From NCBI GenBank assembly GCA_028280915.1, contig JANQKX010000289.1, positions 1 to 7,832 on the forward strand: a stretch of 7,832 nt of DNA, given 5' to 3'. This DNA is from Kiloniellaceae bacterium (GTDB lineage Bacteria; Pseudomonadota; Alphaproteobacteria; Kiloniellales; Kiloniellaceae). The notes under the pieces are model-generated. The model had not been told where the DNA came from. It did not search any database and was given only the letters and a program-made list of their open reading frames with translations. Shown one piece after another: positions 1-6,488 of the stretch; position 1 is the first letter of the stretch, and each line of letters starts with the position of its first letter. Both the position numbers and the translations under genes were made by a program.

Positions 1-1
1 G

Positions 2-391
2 CGCAAGTACGCGCCGGCATGGCTGCCCGTCGACCCGGTTTTGGAGGCCGAGGTGCAGAAGTTCCTTTCCCTGGCCGCCGGCGAGATCGCTAACGGCCCC
101 GCGGCTGCCCGCCTGATCACGGTTTTTGGCGCTCCGCTGGACGCGGACCGGGCCAAGGCCATTGCGAAGGTCGCCTTTGATCGGCTTGAGGCCCACCTAG
201 AAGGCCGTGACTGGCTGGTCGGCGACCGCCCGTCCATCGCCGACGTGGCAATCTACAGCTACACCGCCCACGCACCCGAAGGAAACGTCTCCCTGGAGCC
301 CTATCCCGCAATCCGAGGACTTCTGCGCCGTATTGAGGCGCTGCCCGGCTTCGTGCCCATGCCAAGCACCAAGGCGGGCCTTGCCGCCTAG
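2..391 (+). CDS. Glutathione S-transferase, C-terminal part (5' end outside window)
   Basis: The reading frame is open from the window edge and ends at a TAG, giving 129 residues with no start seen. The last 50 residues match the all-helical C-terminal domain of soluble glutathione S-transferases: a WLVGDRPSIADVAIYSY segment (the S-x-x-D N-capping box and hydrophobic staple of that fold), then a PYPAIRGLLRRIEALPGF helix typical of the family end. The N-terminal thioredoxin-like glutathione-binding domain must lie upstream. The family conjugates or reduces substrates with glutathione in the cytoplasm; the substrate cannot be read from this half. An intrinsic terminator follows within 10 bases, so this gene closes its own transcript although redox genes follow in the same direction. 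An internal ATG at 41 is in frame but sits inside the conserved domain and is not the likely start. Confidence 0.9.
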   Translation, partial: RKYAPAWLPVDPVLEAEVQKFLSLAAGEIANGPAAARLITVFGAPLDADRAKAIAKVAFDRLEAHLEGRDWLVGDRPSIADVAIYSYTAHAPEGNVSLEPYPAIRGLLRRIEALPGFVPMPSTKAGLAA

Positions 392-399
392 CCTGAGAA

Positions 400-433
400 A
401 AGGCGCCCGGTTCGGAAAGCCGGGCGCTTTGTT
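400..433 (+). terminator. Intrinsic terminator after the GST gene
   Basis: GCGCCCGG (403-410) pairs perfectly with CCGGGCGC (420-427) around a 9-base loop. The stem extends by a G-T and two A-T pairs into a T-rich tail, TTTGTT. An A-run precedes the stem, so weak termination from the other strand is possible too. It starts 9 bases after the GST stop codon. Confidence 0.85.
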
Positions 434-473
434 CTCGGTAGTCCAGCGCCGATCATCCACAGGAAAATGTACC

Positions 474-2129
474 ATGTCCGAACAATTGGAATTCGATCGC
501 GCCAAGTCTCCCTTTCACCGTGGTGAGCGACTGGTGCAGGCACGCCTGGGTGCGCGGGACATCGAACCTTGGGCCCGCAAGGTCGTGCGGGACCATCTGC
601 CGCGGCAGCATCGGGATTTTTATAGCGCGCTGCCTTTTTTGGTGGTGGCGGCCCGGGACCGGCAAGGCAGACCTTGGGTGACCCTTCTGGAAGGGCCGGA
701 AGGATTTGTGCACGCGCCCGACGACAAGACGCTGGTCATCGGTGCGCGGCCCGGGACCGGAGATGCCTTGCAAGACGCGCTTGGTCCGGACAGCGACATG
801 GGTATCCTGGGCATCGACCCGGCGACCCGGCGGCGCAATCGGGTGAACGGCAAGGTTGGCGACATGGGCACCCTGGGTTTTTCCTTCCGTGTTGATCAGA
901 CTTTCGGCAACTGCCCGCAGTATATCCGCGAGCGGGAATGGCACCGGGTTGAGCCTGCGCCATCGGGGAAGGCAGAGAGAGGTCAGCGCTTGACCGCGGC
1001 GCAACAGGATTGGATCGCCAAGGCCGACACCTTTTTCATCGGAAGCGGCTACCGCGGCGCGGGCGAGAGCCCCAGCTTTGGCATGGACGCCTCGCACCGA
1101 GGCGGCGAAAAGGGCTTCGTCCAGGTGCTCGACGATCGACGGTTGCGTTTCCCCGACTATGCCGGTAACAACCATTTCAATACCATCGGCAACCTCATTC
1201 TCGATCCCCGCGCGGGTTATCTCTTCGTCGATTTTGCCAGTGGCGGCCTGCTGCAGCTCACGGGCCGGACCACCATTGATTGGGACTCCGACGACGTGGG
1301 CCGGGTTCCCGGTGCCCGGCGCCTCATTACCCTGGAAATCGACGCGGTGGTCGAGAGATCCGGCGCTATGAGCCTCAGGTGGTCTTCCGATGGGGCTTCG
1401 ATGCGGTCTTTGCGGCTGGTCGAGAAACTCCGCGAAAGCGACGACGTCACCTCGTTCATCTTCGAATCCCGCGACGGCGGCGCCTTGCCGGACTTTGCGC
1501 CCGGCCAACACTTGCCGATCGAACTGGACATTCCCGGCGCGGACCATCCGGCGGCGCGGACGTACTCTCTGTCCAATGGCCCAAGCCGGGACCGCTACCG
1601 CATCTCGGTCAAGCGCGAGTCCAAGGGCCTGGTGTCGCGATACCTACACGATCACTTGAACCCGGGGGCGATCATCAACAGCCGACGACCGGCCGGCGAT
1701 TTCGTGATGACCTGCAACGGCTGCCCGCTGGTTTTAATCAGCGCCGGCGTGGGCGTCACGCCCATGGTCAGTATGCTGCAGGCGGTAGCGGAAAAGGCCG
1801 GCGACCGGCCGGTTTGGTTCGTTCATGGGGCCCGCGACGGTCGCCACCATCCCCTGGCGCAAGAGATACGGGACCTTACCAGGAATCGACCCAACATCGC
1901 CGTTCACGTCGCCTATAGCCGCCCCCTTGCAGACGACAAGCTGGGGATGGACTATGATAGCCGCGGGCGGATCGATGGTGCCCTTTTGTCCCGGTTGGTC
2001 GACAGGCCCGACGCTCACTACTTCCTTTGCGGCCCCATTGGTTTCATGGCTGAGATTCAGGTCGACCTGGAGCGCCAAGGGGCGGCGTCGGACCAGATTC
2101 ATACGGAGAGTTTCGGACCGGCCAAGTGA
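474..2129 (+). CDS. Pyridoxamine-phosphate-oxidase-like / FNR-type flavin reductase fusion protein
   Basis: A 551-residue two-module flavoprotein. Residues about 40-300 are pyridoxamine 5'-phosphate oxidase-like (split-barrel, FMN-binding): note SALPFLVVAARD, the FGNCPQYI signature at 144-151, and a second half with RFPDYAGNNHFNTIGN and LLQLTGR (226-265). Residues about 310-551 are a ferredoxin-NADP reductase-type module with the FAD motif RTYSLSN (362-368), the nucleotide motif SAGVGVTPMVSML (423-435) and FLCGP (517-521), ending IHTESFGP much like flavohemoglobin. I see no C-terminal 2Fe-2S cysteine cluster. Expected role: NAD(P)H to FAD to FMN electron flow in the cytoplasm, final acceptor unknown. 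No signal peptide or membrane segment is visible. The ATG at 474 is chosen because AGGAA lies 8 bases upstream; the frame is open back to 207, but that stretch overlaps the GST gene and a terminator. The next gene follows after 54 bases, probably in the same operon. Confidence 0.9.
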   Translation: MSEQLEFDRAKSPFHRGERLVQARLGARDIEPWARKVVRDHLPRQHRDFYSALPFLVVAARDRQGRPWVTLLEGPEGFVHAPDDKTLVIGARPGTGDALQDALGPDSDMGILGIDPATRRRNRVNGKVGDMGTLGFSFRVDQTFGNCPQYIREREWHRVEPAPSGKAERGQRLTAAQQDWIAKADTFFIGSGYRGAGESPSFGMDASHRGGEKGFVQVLDDRRLRFPDYAGNNHFNTIGNLILDPRAGYLFVDFASGGLLQLTGRTTIDWDSDDVGRVPGARRLITLEIDAVVERSGAMSLRWSSDGASMRSLRLVEKLRESDDVTSFIFESRDGGALPDFAPGQHLPIELDIPGADHPAARTYSLSNGPSRDRYRISVKRESKGLVSRYLHDHLNPGAIINSRRPAGDFVMTCNGCPLVLISAGVGVTPMVSMLQAVAEKAGDRPVWFVHGARDGRHHPLAQEIRDLTRNRPNIAVHVAYSRPLADDKLGMDYDSRGRIDGALLSRLVDRPDAHYFLCGPIGFMAEIQVDLERQGAASDQIHTESFGPAK

Positions 2130-2183
2130 AGATGGCCGCCCCAATCACTGGCCCATTGGGCTCAATCGAGAGGAGCAAGAACC

Positions 2184-3530
2184 ATGGCTGAATCCTATGA
2201 TGTGATCATTATCGGTGGCGGCAACGCCGGGTTTGGTGTCTCCGCCGTCGCCCACGAGGCGGGCAAATCCATCGCCTTCATCGAGGCAAGGGATTTTGGC
2301 GGCACTTGTCCAAATCGCGGTTGCACGCCCAAAAAAGTCCTCGTCGCCGCGGCCCATGCCCTGCACGAGATCGAGCAGGCGTCGGTGCACGGGATCGAGG
2401 TGAGCCCGCCGAAACTGGATTGGGCGAAGCTTATCGGGCGCGAGAAGGAGATGATCGGCTTCATTCCGGACGCCATGCGGGGTGTGGCCGAAAAACGCGG
2501 TGACGTCTTTCGTGGCGAAGCGCGTTTTGTCGGGCCGAAGAGTGTTCAGGTGGGCGATCGCGTGATCCAGGGTGACAACATCGTCATCGCCACCGGTTCA
2601 AAGCCCCGTCCCCTGCCGATCCCCGGCGCGGAGCACATGATCACCTCCGACGAAGTGTTGTCGGATGACACCTTGCCCACATCGGTTGTCTTTATCGGCG
2701 GCGGCGTCATTGCCATGGAGTTCAGCCACGTCTATGCCCGCGCCGGCGTCCAGGTCACTATTCTCGAGGCCCTGCCCCAACTGCTGCCGCGCCTCGACAG
2801 TGACGCCGTGGCGACGATTCAGGCCGAAACCGAGCGCCTTGGCGTCACCGTTAAAACAGGGGTCAAGGTTAAGGAGATCGCCCCGTCAAAAGGCGGCCTC
2901 ACGGTGCTCTATGAGCATGAGGGTGGTGACCGCCATGTGGAGGTCGAGCGGGTGGTCAATGGCGCCGGCCGCATCGCCAACATTGACGGCCTGAACTTGG
3001 AAGCGGGCCAAATCGAACACGACGGCCTGCGCATCCTGATCGATGACTATCTGCGATCGACCTCAAACCCCTCGGTCTGGGTCGCCGGCGACGCCTTGGT
3101 TCAATCCGCCCAGCTATCGCCCCTGGCGACCTACGAGGGCCGGATCGTGGGACAAAACATTGTCAACGGGCCGACCCAGGTTCCCGACTACCGCGTCGTG
3201 CCGAGCGCCGTCTACACGGTGCCCGCGCTCAGCTCAGTGGGCCTCAGCGAGGTGGACGCACGGGAAAAGGGGATCGACGTCGCCGTCACCACGGCGGATA
3301 TGTCCGGTTGGTTTTCGACCAAAACCTACGCTGAAACCGTGGCTTGGTCGAAGGTCTTGGTCGACAAGCAAAGCGACCAAATCGTGGGCGCCCATATGGT
3401 CGGCCATCATGGCGAGGAACTGATCCACCTCTTTGCCCTGGCCATGCGCCACAACATCGTCGCCAGCGATCTCAAGACTGCACTCTATGCCTTCCCCACC
3501 TTCTCCGCCGACATGAAGTCTTTGATCTAG
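2184..3530 (+). CDS. FAD-dependent pyridine nucleotide-disulfide oxidoreductase (glutathione reductase/lipoamide dehydrogenase-like)
   Basis: A 448-residue class I disulfide reductase. In order: FAD-binding GGGNAG (11-16); redox-active disulfide GGTCPNRGC with C42 and C47; VIATGSKPRPLPIPG (134-148); NAD(P)-binding GGGVIA (172-177) with an acidic residue (E195) ending the second strand, which usually favours NADH over NADPH; the second FAD motif VAGDA (300-304); and the C-terminal dimerisation domain from about 335. The C-terminus reads YAFPTFSADMKSL where glutathione reductase and lipoamide dehydrogenase carry HPT..E, so the usual catalytic His-Glu base is absent (Phe at 437). Length is normal. 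AGGAG lies 8 bases before the ATG. It is probably co-transcribed with the fusion flavoprotein upstream and ends at a strong terminator. Calling it glutathione reductase would go beyond the evidence; substrate unknown. Confidence 0.92.
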   Translation: MAESYDVIIIGGGNAGFGVSAVAHEAGKSIAFIEARDFGGTCPNRGCTPKKVLVAAAHALHEIEQASVHGIEVSPPKLDWAKLIGREKEMIGFIPDAMRGVAEKRGDVFRGEARFVGPKSVQVGDRVIQGDNIVIATGSKPRPLPIPGAEHMITSDEVLSDDTLPTSVVFIGGGVIAMEFSHVYARAGVQVTILEALPQLLPRLDSDAVATIQAETERLGVTVKTGVKVKEIAPSKGGLTVLYEHEGGDRHVEVERVVNGAGRIANIDGLNLEAGQIEHDGLRILIDDYLRSTSNPSVWVAGDALVQSAQLSPLATYEGRIVGQNIVNGPTQVPDYRVVPSAVYTVPALSSVGLSEVDAREKGIDVAVTTADMSGWFSTKTYAETVAWSKVLVDKQSDQIVGAHMVGHHGEELIHLFALAMRHNIVASDLKTALYAFPTFSADMKSLI

Positions 3531-3605
3531 CCGATTGGGTTAGGTTTGCCATGTCCCCTTATTAGTGAGAAGCCGAATTGATACGAATCCACGACGAGAC
3601 CGGAT

Positions 3606-3639
3606 AGAAAAAGGGCCACCGCGAGTTATCGGGTGGCCC
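3606..3639 (-). terminator. Intrinsic terminator for the minus-strand cytochrome gene
   Basis: Read on the minus strand, GGGCCACC and GGTGGCCC (3632-3639 and 3613-3620 on the plus strand) form a perfect 8-pair stem with an 11-base loop, followed directly by TTTTTCTATC. On the plus strand the stem is followed by a mixed sequence with no T-run, so the polarity is minus. It lies about 95 bases beyond the cytochrome stop codon. Confidence 0.85.
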
Positions 3640-3659
3640 AGGTCATTCCTTGGATCAGG

Positions 3660-3701
3660 GGCGCGGCGAAGATTAAGAGCTAAACCCGCCGCGCCTTTTT
3701 T
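3660..3701 (+). terminator. Intrinsic terminator for the disulfide reductase transcript
   Basis: GGCGCGGCG (3660-3668) pairs perfectly with CGCCGCGCC (3687-3695) around an 18-base loop and is followed by six T. It sits 130 bases after the reductase stop. No T-run exists on the other side, so it acts on the plus strand only. It lies beyond the minus-strand terminator, so the two opposing transcripts overlap. Confidence 0.88.
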
Positions 3702-3732
3702 AGGAATGCGTCATTTTTTTCTCCCGACGGGA

Positions 3733-5943
3733 TTAGTCCAGCGGCTCCAAGCGATTGCGCAGATCCACATTGAGAAGATCACCGTCGTTGGGCAGGCACA
3801 TATGGCCGTTACCGTCGGCCTGGAAGCCGCCTTTGCCCACCGCGGGGATGCGCACCCGCACGTCGTCGGCCTTGCCGTCGCCATCCAGATCCTCTTCCCA
3901 ATGGCCATGATTGAGAATCAGTTCGGGATGGTCGAAGGGGGCCATGTCGCACTGGACACGGGGGTCAGTCAGCGTCTTCATGAAAGCCACGATGGCATCC
4001 TTGCCGTCCTGACCCAAGCCCAAGGGGGCCATCAGGCCGGGCGTGTTGGTGCCCGCATCGGCGGTATCCGGCACAGGCAGCAAGCCTTCGCCGAAGACAC
4101 CGGTGCCTGAGTCGTCGCCACCGTTAGTACGGTCACGACGGCTGCCGCCACGGTCATAGAAGTCCATGACCTGATCCAGGTCCGAATAGCCGCCATAGTG
4201 GAAATAGGGCGGGGTCAAAGCCACGTTACGCAACGTGGGGGTTTTGACCTGACCGTCAACCATCAGGCGGAAGTTATCCGGTTCAGAGATGTCGATCGCT
4301 CCCGTCCCATTCGGACTACACCCGTCAAATGTGGCATCGATAAACGATCCCGCATTGGGCCCGGCCGGGGGAATGATTAGAGCAATGTCCGTGTCACAGG
4401 GATCGACAACACCGGTCGGATCGGAAACGGGCAAGCCAAGCACCTCATCCAAAAATGTCCGCGCCATGGAAAGGGAATCGCCATGGGGGTCGGTCGCACC
4501 GCCGCCGATGTCTTCACCCACTGGCCGAGTGCCGAGGTTGAAGAAGCCGGTGTCGTGCAATGCGGCAACAGCCGGGCCGGGCGGTCCAGCCGTGGCATTG
4601 GGCGCCCGTGCGATCGGCACGAACTCCTCACCCTCCTGGAAAGACGCACTGCTGAACAAGGGCGCCGCATGGCAGAACACGCAGGAGCTGTTGTTGAACT
4701 CAACCAATCCTTCCAGCTCTAGCGCCGTCATGGTCGGCTGACCGGTGCAGAATGGATTGTTTGAATCAGACGTGTCCGGCGCGCAGCTGTCGAAGGCACT
4801 TTGGTCAGAGATCAAGGTGCGCTCGTACATCATCACCGCGATGCCGAAGAACATGGGGAAGTTCATCTCCATCTGGGTGAAGCCCTTTTGGGTCAGCTGC
4901 AAGGTTCCGTCGGATTCGATCTCGTAGCGACCGCCCGCGATCCAATACTTACGATCAAAGGCCCGGCGAACCAGGTTCATGTAGCTGTAGCGCAGCCCTT
5001 TTTTCGAGTAGTGACGCAGGTTGCCCAAAGGCCCTTTACGGAACACGCTGTCGTTCTTGTGGACTTCCTGATAGCCCAAAGGACGTGTCTTGGTGGCCAA
5101 GAGCTTGCGCCCAAGATCCCGGAAGGCCCTGTTGTTACAGGACATCTCGAAGTTGCTCAGGGGCGGTCCAACCGCTTGGGAGGCGAGACTGGCGTTCTCC
5201 ACGCTAAGCTTGGCCAGCTTGGCCCGGCCATAATTTCCCAGGACCAGAACACGGGCCGTGGGGTCGTTGACCGTATCCCGCGGACCAAAGGGCGACACGC
5301 CGTTAAAGGTGTTGTCCGCACGACCGTCCCAGAAATTCCGGTGGTTGAAGGCCGCGTTGATGGTGGTGGGCGTGTTGCGGGGTTCCACCATGCGGGCCGC
5401 GTAACCGCCGGCATGGAAAATGTCATTGGAGGCAGGGCCACACTTGTCGTCCAGCTTGCCTTTCCTGACCTTTTTGAATTCCGCGTCATAGGAGCCGGCG
5501 GAAGAGACCACATCATTCGTAACAATGAGAATAGTCGAATTGCGGTCATTTTCATTGGCTAGCTGGCGGAACGGGAAGTCCTCGGCCACCAGCTCATAGT
5601 TGGGCCCGGAAACCGCACCTGATGCGGTCGTGCCCAACGAATGGCTACCACTGGCTTCAATGGCGCCAAACTCATTGTCGATGTTGGGATTGAGCTGATT
5701 GACAACCCGGCTATCTGCGCCGGCGCTGAAGTGACAGCTGGCACAGGCCATGCCGTCACTGCCTACCTGCATATCCCAAAACAAGGCCTTGCCCAGGGCG
5801 ATAGCCCATTGCTCACCATTTCGCGAATTCAAGATTTCTGATAAATCCGGTTCGGGCGGCACCAGTTCCGCCTGTGCCATCGTGCTCGATAAACTAAGAG
5901 CTAATACACAGGCGGCAGGCACAGCAAATAATCGCTTAACCAT
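3733..5943 (-). CDS. Large exported diheme cytochrome c, cytochrome c peroxidase/MauG superfamily
   Basis: 736 residues with a signal peptide (MVKRLFAVPAACVLALSLSS, cleavage probably after AQA near 25), so periplasmic. Two covalent heme sites are visible: CASCH (67-71) and CVFCH (421-425). Superfamily hallmarks: GKALFWD (51-57), RNTPTTINAAFN and NFWDGRAD (189-210, with the inter-heme Trp position), QAVGPPLSNFEM (257-267, matching the QA-GP-EM peroxidase motif with its Glu), FFNLGTRP..ED (467-478), and TPTLRNVALTPPYFHYGG (568-585). Standard di-heme peroxidases have about 320-350 residues and hemes about 150 apart; here they are 354 apart. A DLDGDGKADD loop (685-694) resembles a calcium site. 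Eight non-heme cysteines are present. Hydrogen peroxide reduction is the default role, but MauG-like or RoxA-like oxidation is possible, because the distal ligand of the second heme cannot be assigned by eye. An in-frame ATG at 5976 adds 11 residues but breaks the signal peptide layout. Confidence 0.9.
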   Translation of the reverse strand: MVKRLFAVPAACVLALSLSSTMAQAELVPPEPDLSEILNSRNGEQWAIALGKALFWDMQVGSDGMACASCHFSAGADSRVVNQLNPNIDNEFGAIEASGSHSLGTTASGAVSGPNYELVAEDFPFRQLANENDRNSTILIVTNDVVSSAGSYDAEFKKVRKGKLDDKCGPASNDIFHAGGYAARMVEPRNTPTTINAAFNHRNFWDGRADNTFNGVSPFGPRDTVNDPTARVLVLGNYGRAKLAKLSVENASLASQAVGPPLSNFEMSCNNRAFRDLGRKLLATKTRPLGYQEVHKNDSVFRKGPLGNLRHYSKKGLRYSYMNLVRRAFDRKYWIAGGRYEIESDGTLQLTQKGFTQMEMNFPMFFGIAVMMYERTLISDQSAFDSCAPDTSDSNNPFCTGQPTMTALELEGLVEFNNSSCVFCHAAPLFSSASFQEGEEFVPIARAPNATAGPPGPAVAALHDTGFFNLGTRPVGEDIGGGATDPHGDSLSMARTFLDEVLGLPVSDPTGVVDPCDTDIALIIPPAGPNAGSFIDATFDGCSPNGTGAIDISEPDNFRLMVDGQVKTPTLRNVALTPPYFHYGGYSDLDQVMDFYDRGGSRRDRTNGGDDSGTGVFGEGLLPVPDTADAGTNTPGLMAPLGLGQDGKDAIVAFMKTLTDPRVQCDMAPFDHPELILNHGHWEEDLDGDGKADDVRVRIPAVGKGGFQADGNGHMCLPNDGDLLNVDLRNRLEPLD

Positions 5944-5948
5944 ATACC

Positions 5949-5956
5949 CCTCCTTT
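5949..5956 (-). promoter_or_regulatory. Strong ribosome binding site deciding the cytochrome start
   Basis: On the minus strand AAAGGAGG lies 5 bases before the ATG at 5943-5941. It is close to a perfect Shine-Dalgarno sequence and sits inside the 11-codon extension that the upstream ATG (5976) would add. It therefore supports the downstream start, which also gives a clean signal peptide. Confidence 0.85.
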
Positions 5957-6029
5957 AAAATGGAGCGCGACAGCACTCAAAAATTGAAATAAAAACTATA
6001 AAAAACACTACTAACAAGAAACGTTCATC

Positions 6030-6041
6030 TACCTTAAGGTA
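6030..6041. promoter_or_regulatory. Perfect 12-base palindrome, possible operator
   Basis: TACCTTAAGGTA equals its own reverse complement. It lies 87 bases upstream of the cytochrome start codon and abuts a second dyad, so it could be a dimeric regulator site. No regulator family is recognised from the sequence. Confidence 0.4.
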
Positions 6042-6062
6042 TAGTCACGTTCCCGTGATATA
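6040..6062. promoter_or_regulatory. Inverted repeat TCACG-TTCC-CGTGA with TATA flanks, possible operator
   Basis: TCACG (6045-6049) and CGTGA (6054-6058) are perfect inverted arms around TTCC. The symmetry continues outward as TATA on both sides, with one extra G on the left. The site is about 100 bases upstream of the cytochrome start. Arm order is opposite to a CRP site (TGTGA..TCACA), so CRP/FNR is not implied. A small RNA hairpin is the alternative. Confidence 0.45.
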
Positions 6063-6285
6063 TACAGTGGCATATTTTCATACTTAGTTAAAGTTAACGT
6101 ATATGGTTAATATGCATTTCAGTGAAATTTATCGTTTTTACATCTATATATTTGTTCTGTTACATGGGGTTTGGAGTTGTCAAATCGGCCTAGGAGTAAT
6201 TTCCTCTCTCAGGCTATTGAATGCTTCATTATCTATGATGTGGTCCGGACGAAGGCCGGAAGCTGGCGCCCCAAAAGGTGGGTTC

Positions 6286-6302
6286 TTGAATGATCAATTC
6301 AA
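6286..6302. promoter_or_regulatory. Dyad TTGAAT-N5-ATTCAA, possible operator
   Basis: TTGAAT (6286-6291) and ATTCAA (6297-6302) are perfect 6-base inverted arms around GATCA, about 190 bases upstream of the sugar dehydrogenase start. The arms resemble FNR half-sites (TTGAT), but the spacing is wrong for FNR. Function is unknown. Confidence 0.3.
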
Positions 6303-6336
6303 ATAATGGCTGCGCCAAATCGAAGGTCAACCGATA

Positions 6337-6413
6337 GTCTCCCCCCATGAAAATCTCCCCCATGAAAATCTCCCCCATGAAAATCTCCCCCATGAAAATC
6401 TCGCCTATGAAAA
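6337..6413 (+). repeat. 15-base tandem repeat array (unit ATGAAAATCTCCCCC)
   Basis: Three exact units start at 6347, 6362 and 6377. A fourth at 6392 has two changes near its end, a partial fifth starts at 6407, and a degenerate half-unit (GTCTCCCCCC) precedes the first. The unit length keeps reading frame: in the frame starting at 6347 it would encode MKISP repeats. That frame has no Shine-Dalgarno sequence and runs out of phase into the sugar dehydrogenase gene. The near-identity of units points to recent expansion by slippage. On the minus strand the unit contains a GGGGGAGA purine run. Confidence 0.9.
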
Positions 6414-6476
6414 AACGGCAATGGCATGGCTCTGGCGATGGGGACGACCTATCTGTTGTCCTGACATCTTTTTCGA

Positions 6477-6481
6477 AAGGA
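6477..6481 (+). promoter_or_regulatory. Ribosome binding site deciding the sugar dehydrogenase start
   Basis: AAGGA ends 7 bases before the ATG at 6489, good spacing, but only 4 bases before the GTG at 6486. This favours the ATG. An in-frame TGA at 6462-6464 rules out starts further upstream. Confidence 0.7.
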
Positions 6482-6488
6482 CCGGGTG

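Larger units (their letters stand above)
5944..6488. other. Divergent intergenic region with an AT-rich half
   Basis: About 545 bases separate the divergent starts of the cytochrome and the sugar dehydrogenase. From about 5955 to 6235 the sequence is very AT-rich compared with its GC-rich neighbours, with many TATA-, GTTAA- and A-run elements; from about 6235 it returns to mixed composition. It should hold promoters for both flanking genes, but I cannot assign a convincing -35/-10 pair on either strand. It contains palindromic elements near 6030-6062, a dyad at 6286-6302 and a 15-base tandem repeat at 6337-6413, listed separately. A 67-codon frame at 6103-6306 lacks a ribosome site and is not annotated as a gene. 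No RNA gene or insertion sequence end was recognised. Confidence 0.7.

Noticed and set aside
207..473. An 89-codon N-terminal extension of the flavin fusion
   Set aside because: It overlaps the GST coding sequence out of frame and crosses an intrinsic terminator. A good ribosome site precedes the ATG at 474.
453..1547. A 364-codon open frame on the minus strand
   Set aside because: Antisense shadow of the flavin fusion gene, with no recognisable domain.
2140..2163. A CCCAAT/ATTGGG hairpin between the fusion and the disulfide reductase
   Set aside because: Only six pairs and no T-run, so it is not a convincing terminator; read-through between the two genes is more likely.
3565..4110. Plus-strand frame of 181 codons, and another at 4801-5562
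   Set aside because: Both are antisense to the diheme cytochrome; the first also runs through both terminators. No family resemblance or ribosome site was seen.
6177..6205. TTGTCA as a possible -35 element for the sugar dehydrogenase
   Set aside because: No acceptable -10 element lies 16-18 bases downstream.
6103..6306. A 67-codon frame in the AT-rich intergenic region
   Set aside because: No Shine-Dalgarno sequence, no recognisable domain, and composition changes midway through it. A hydrophobic stretch alone is weak evidence in AT-rich DNA.
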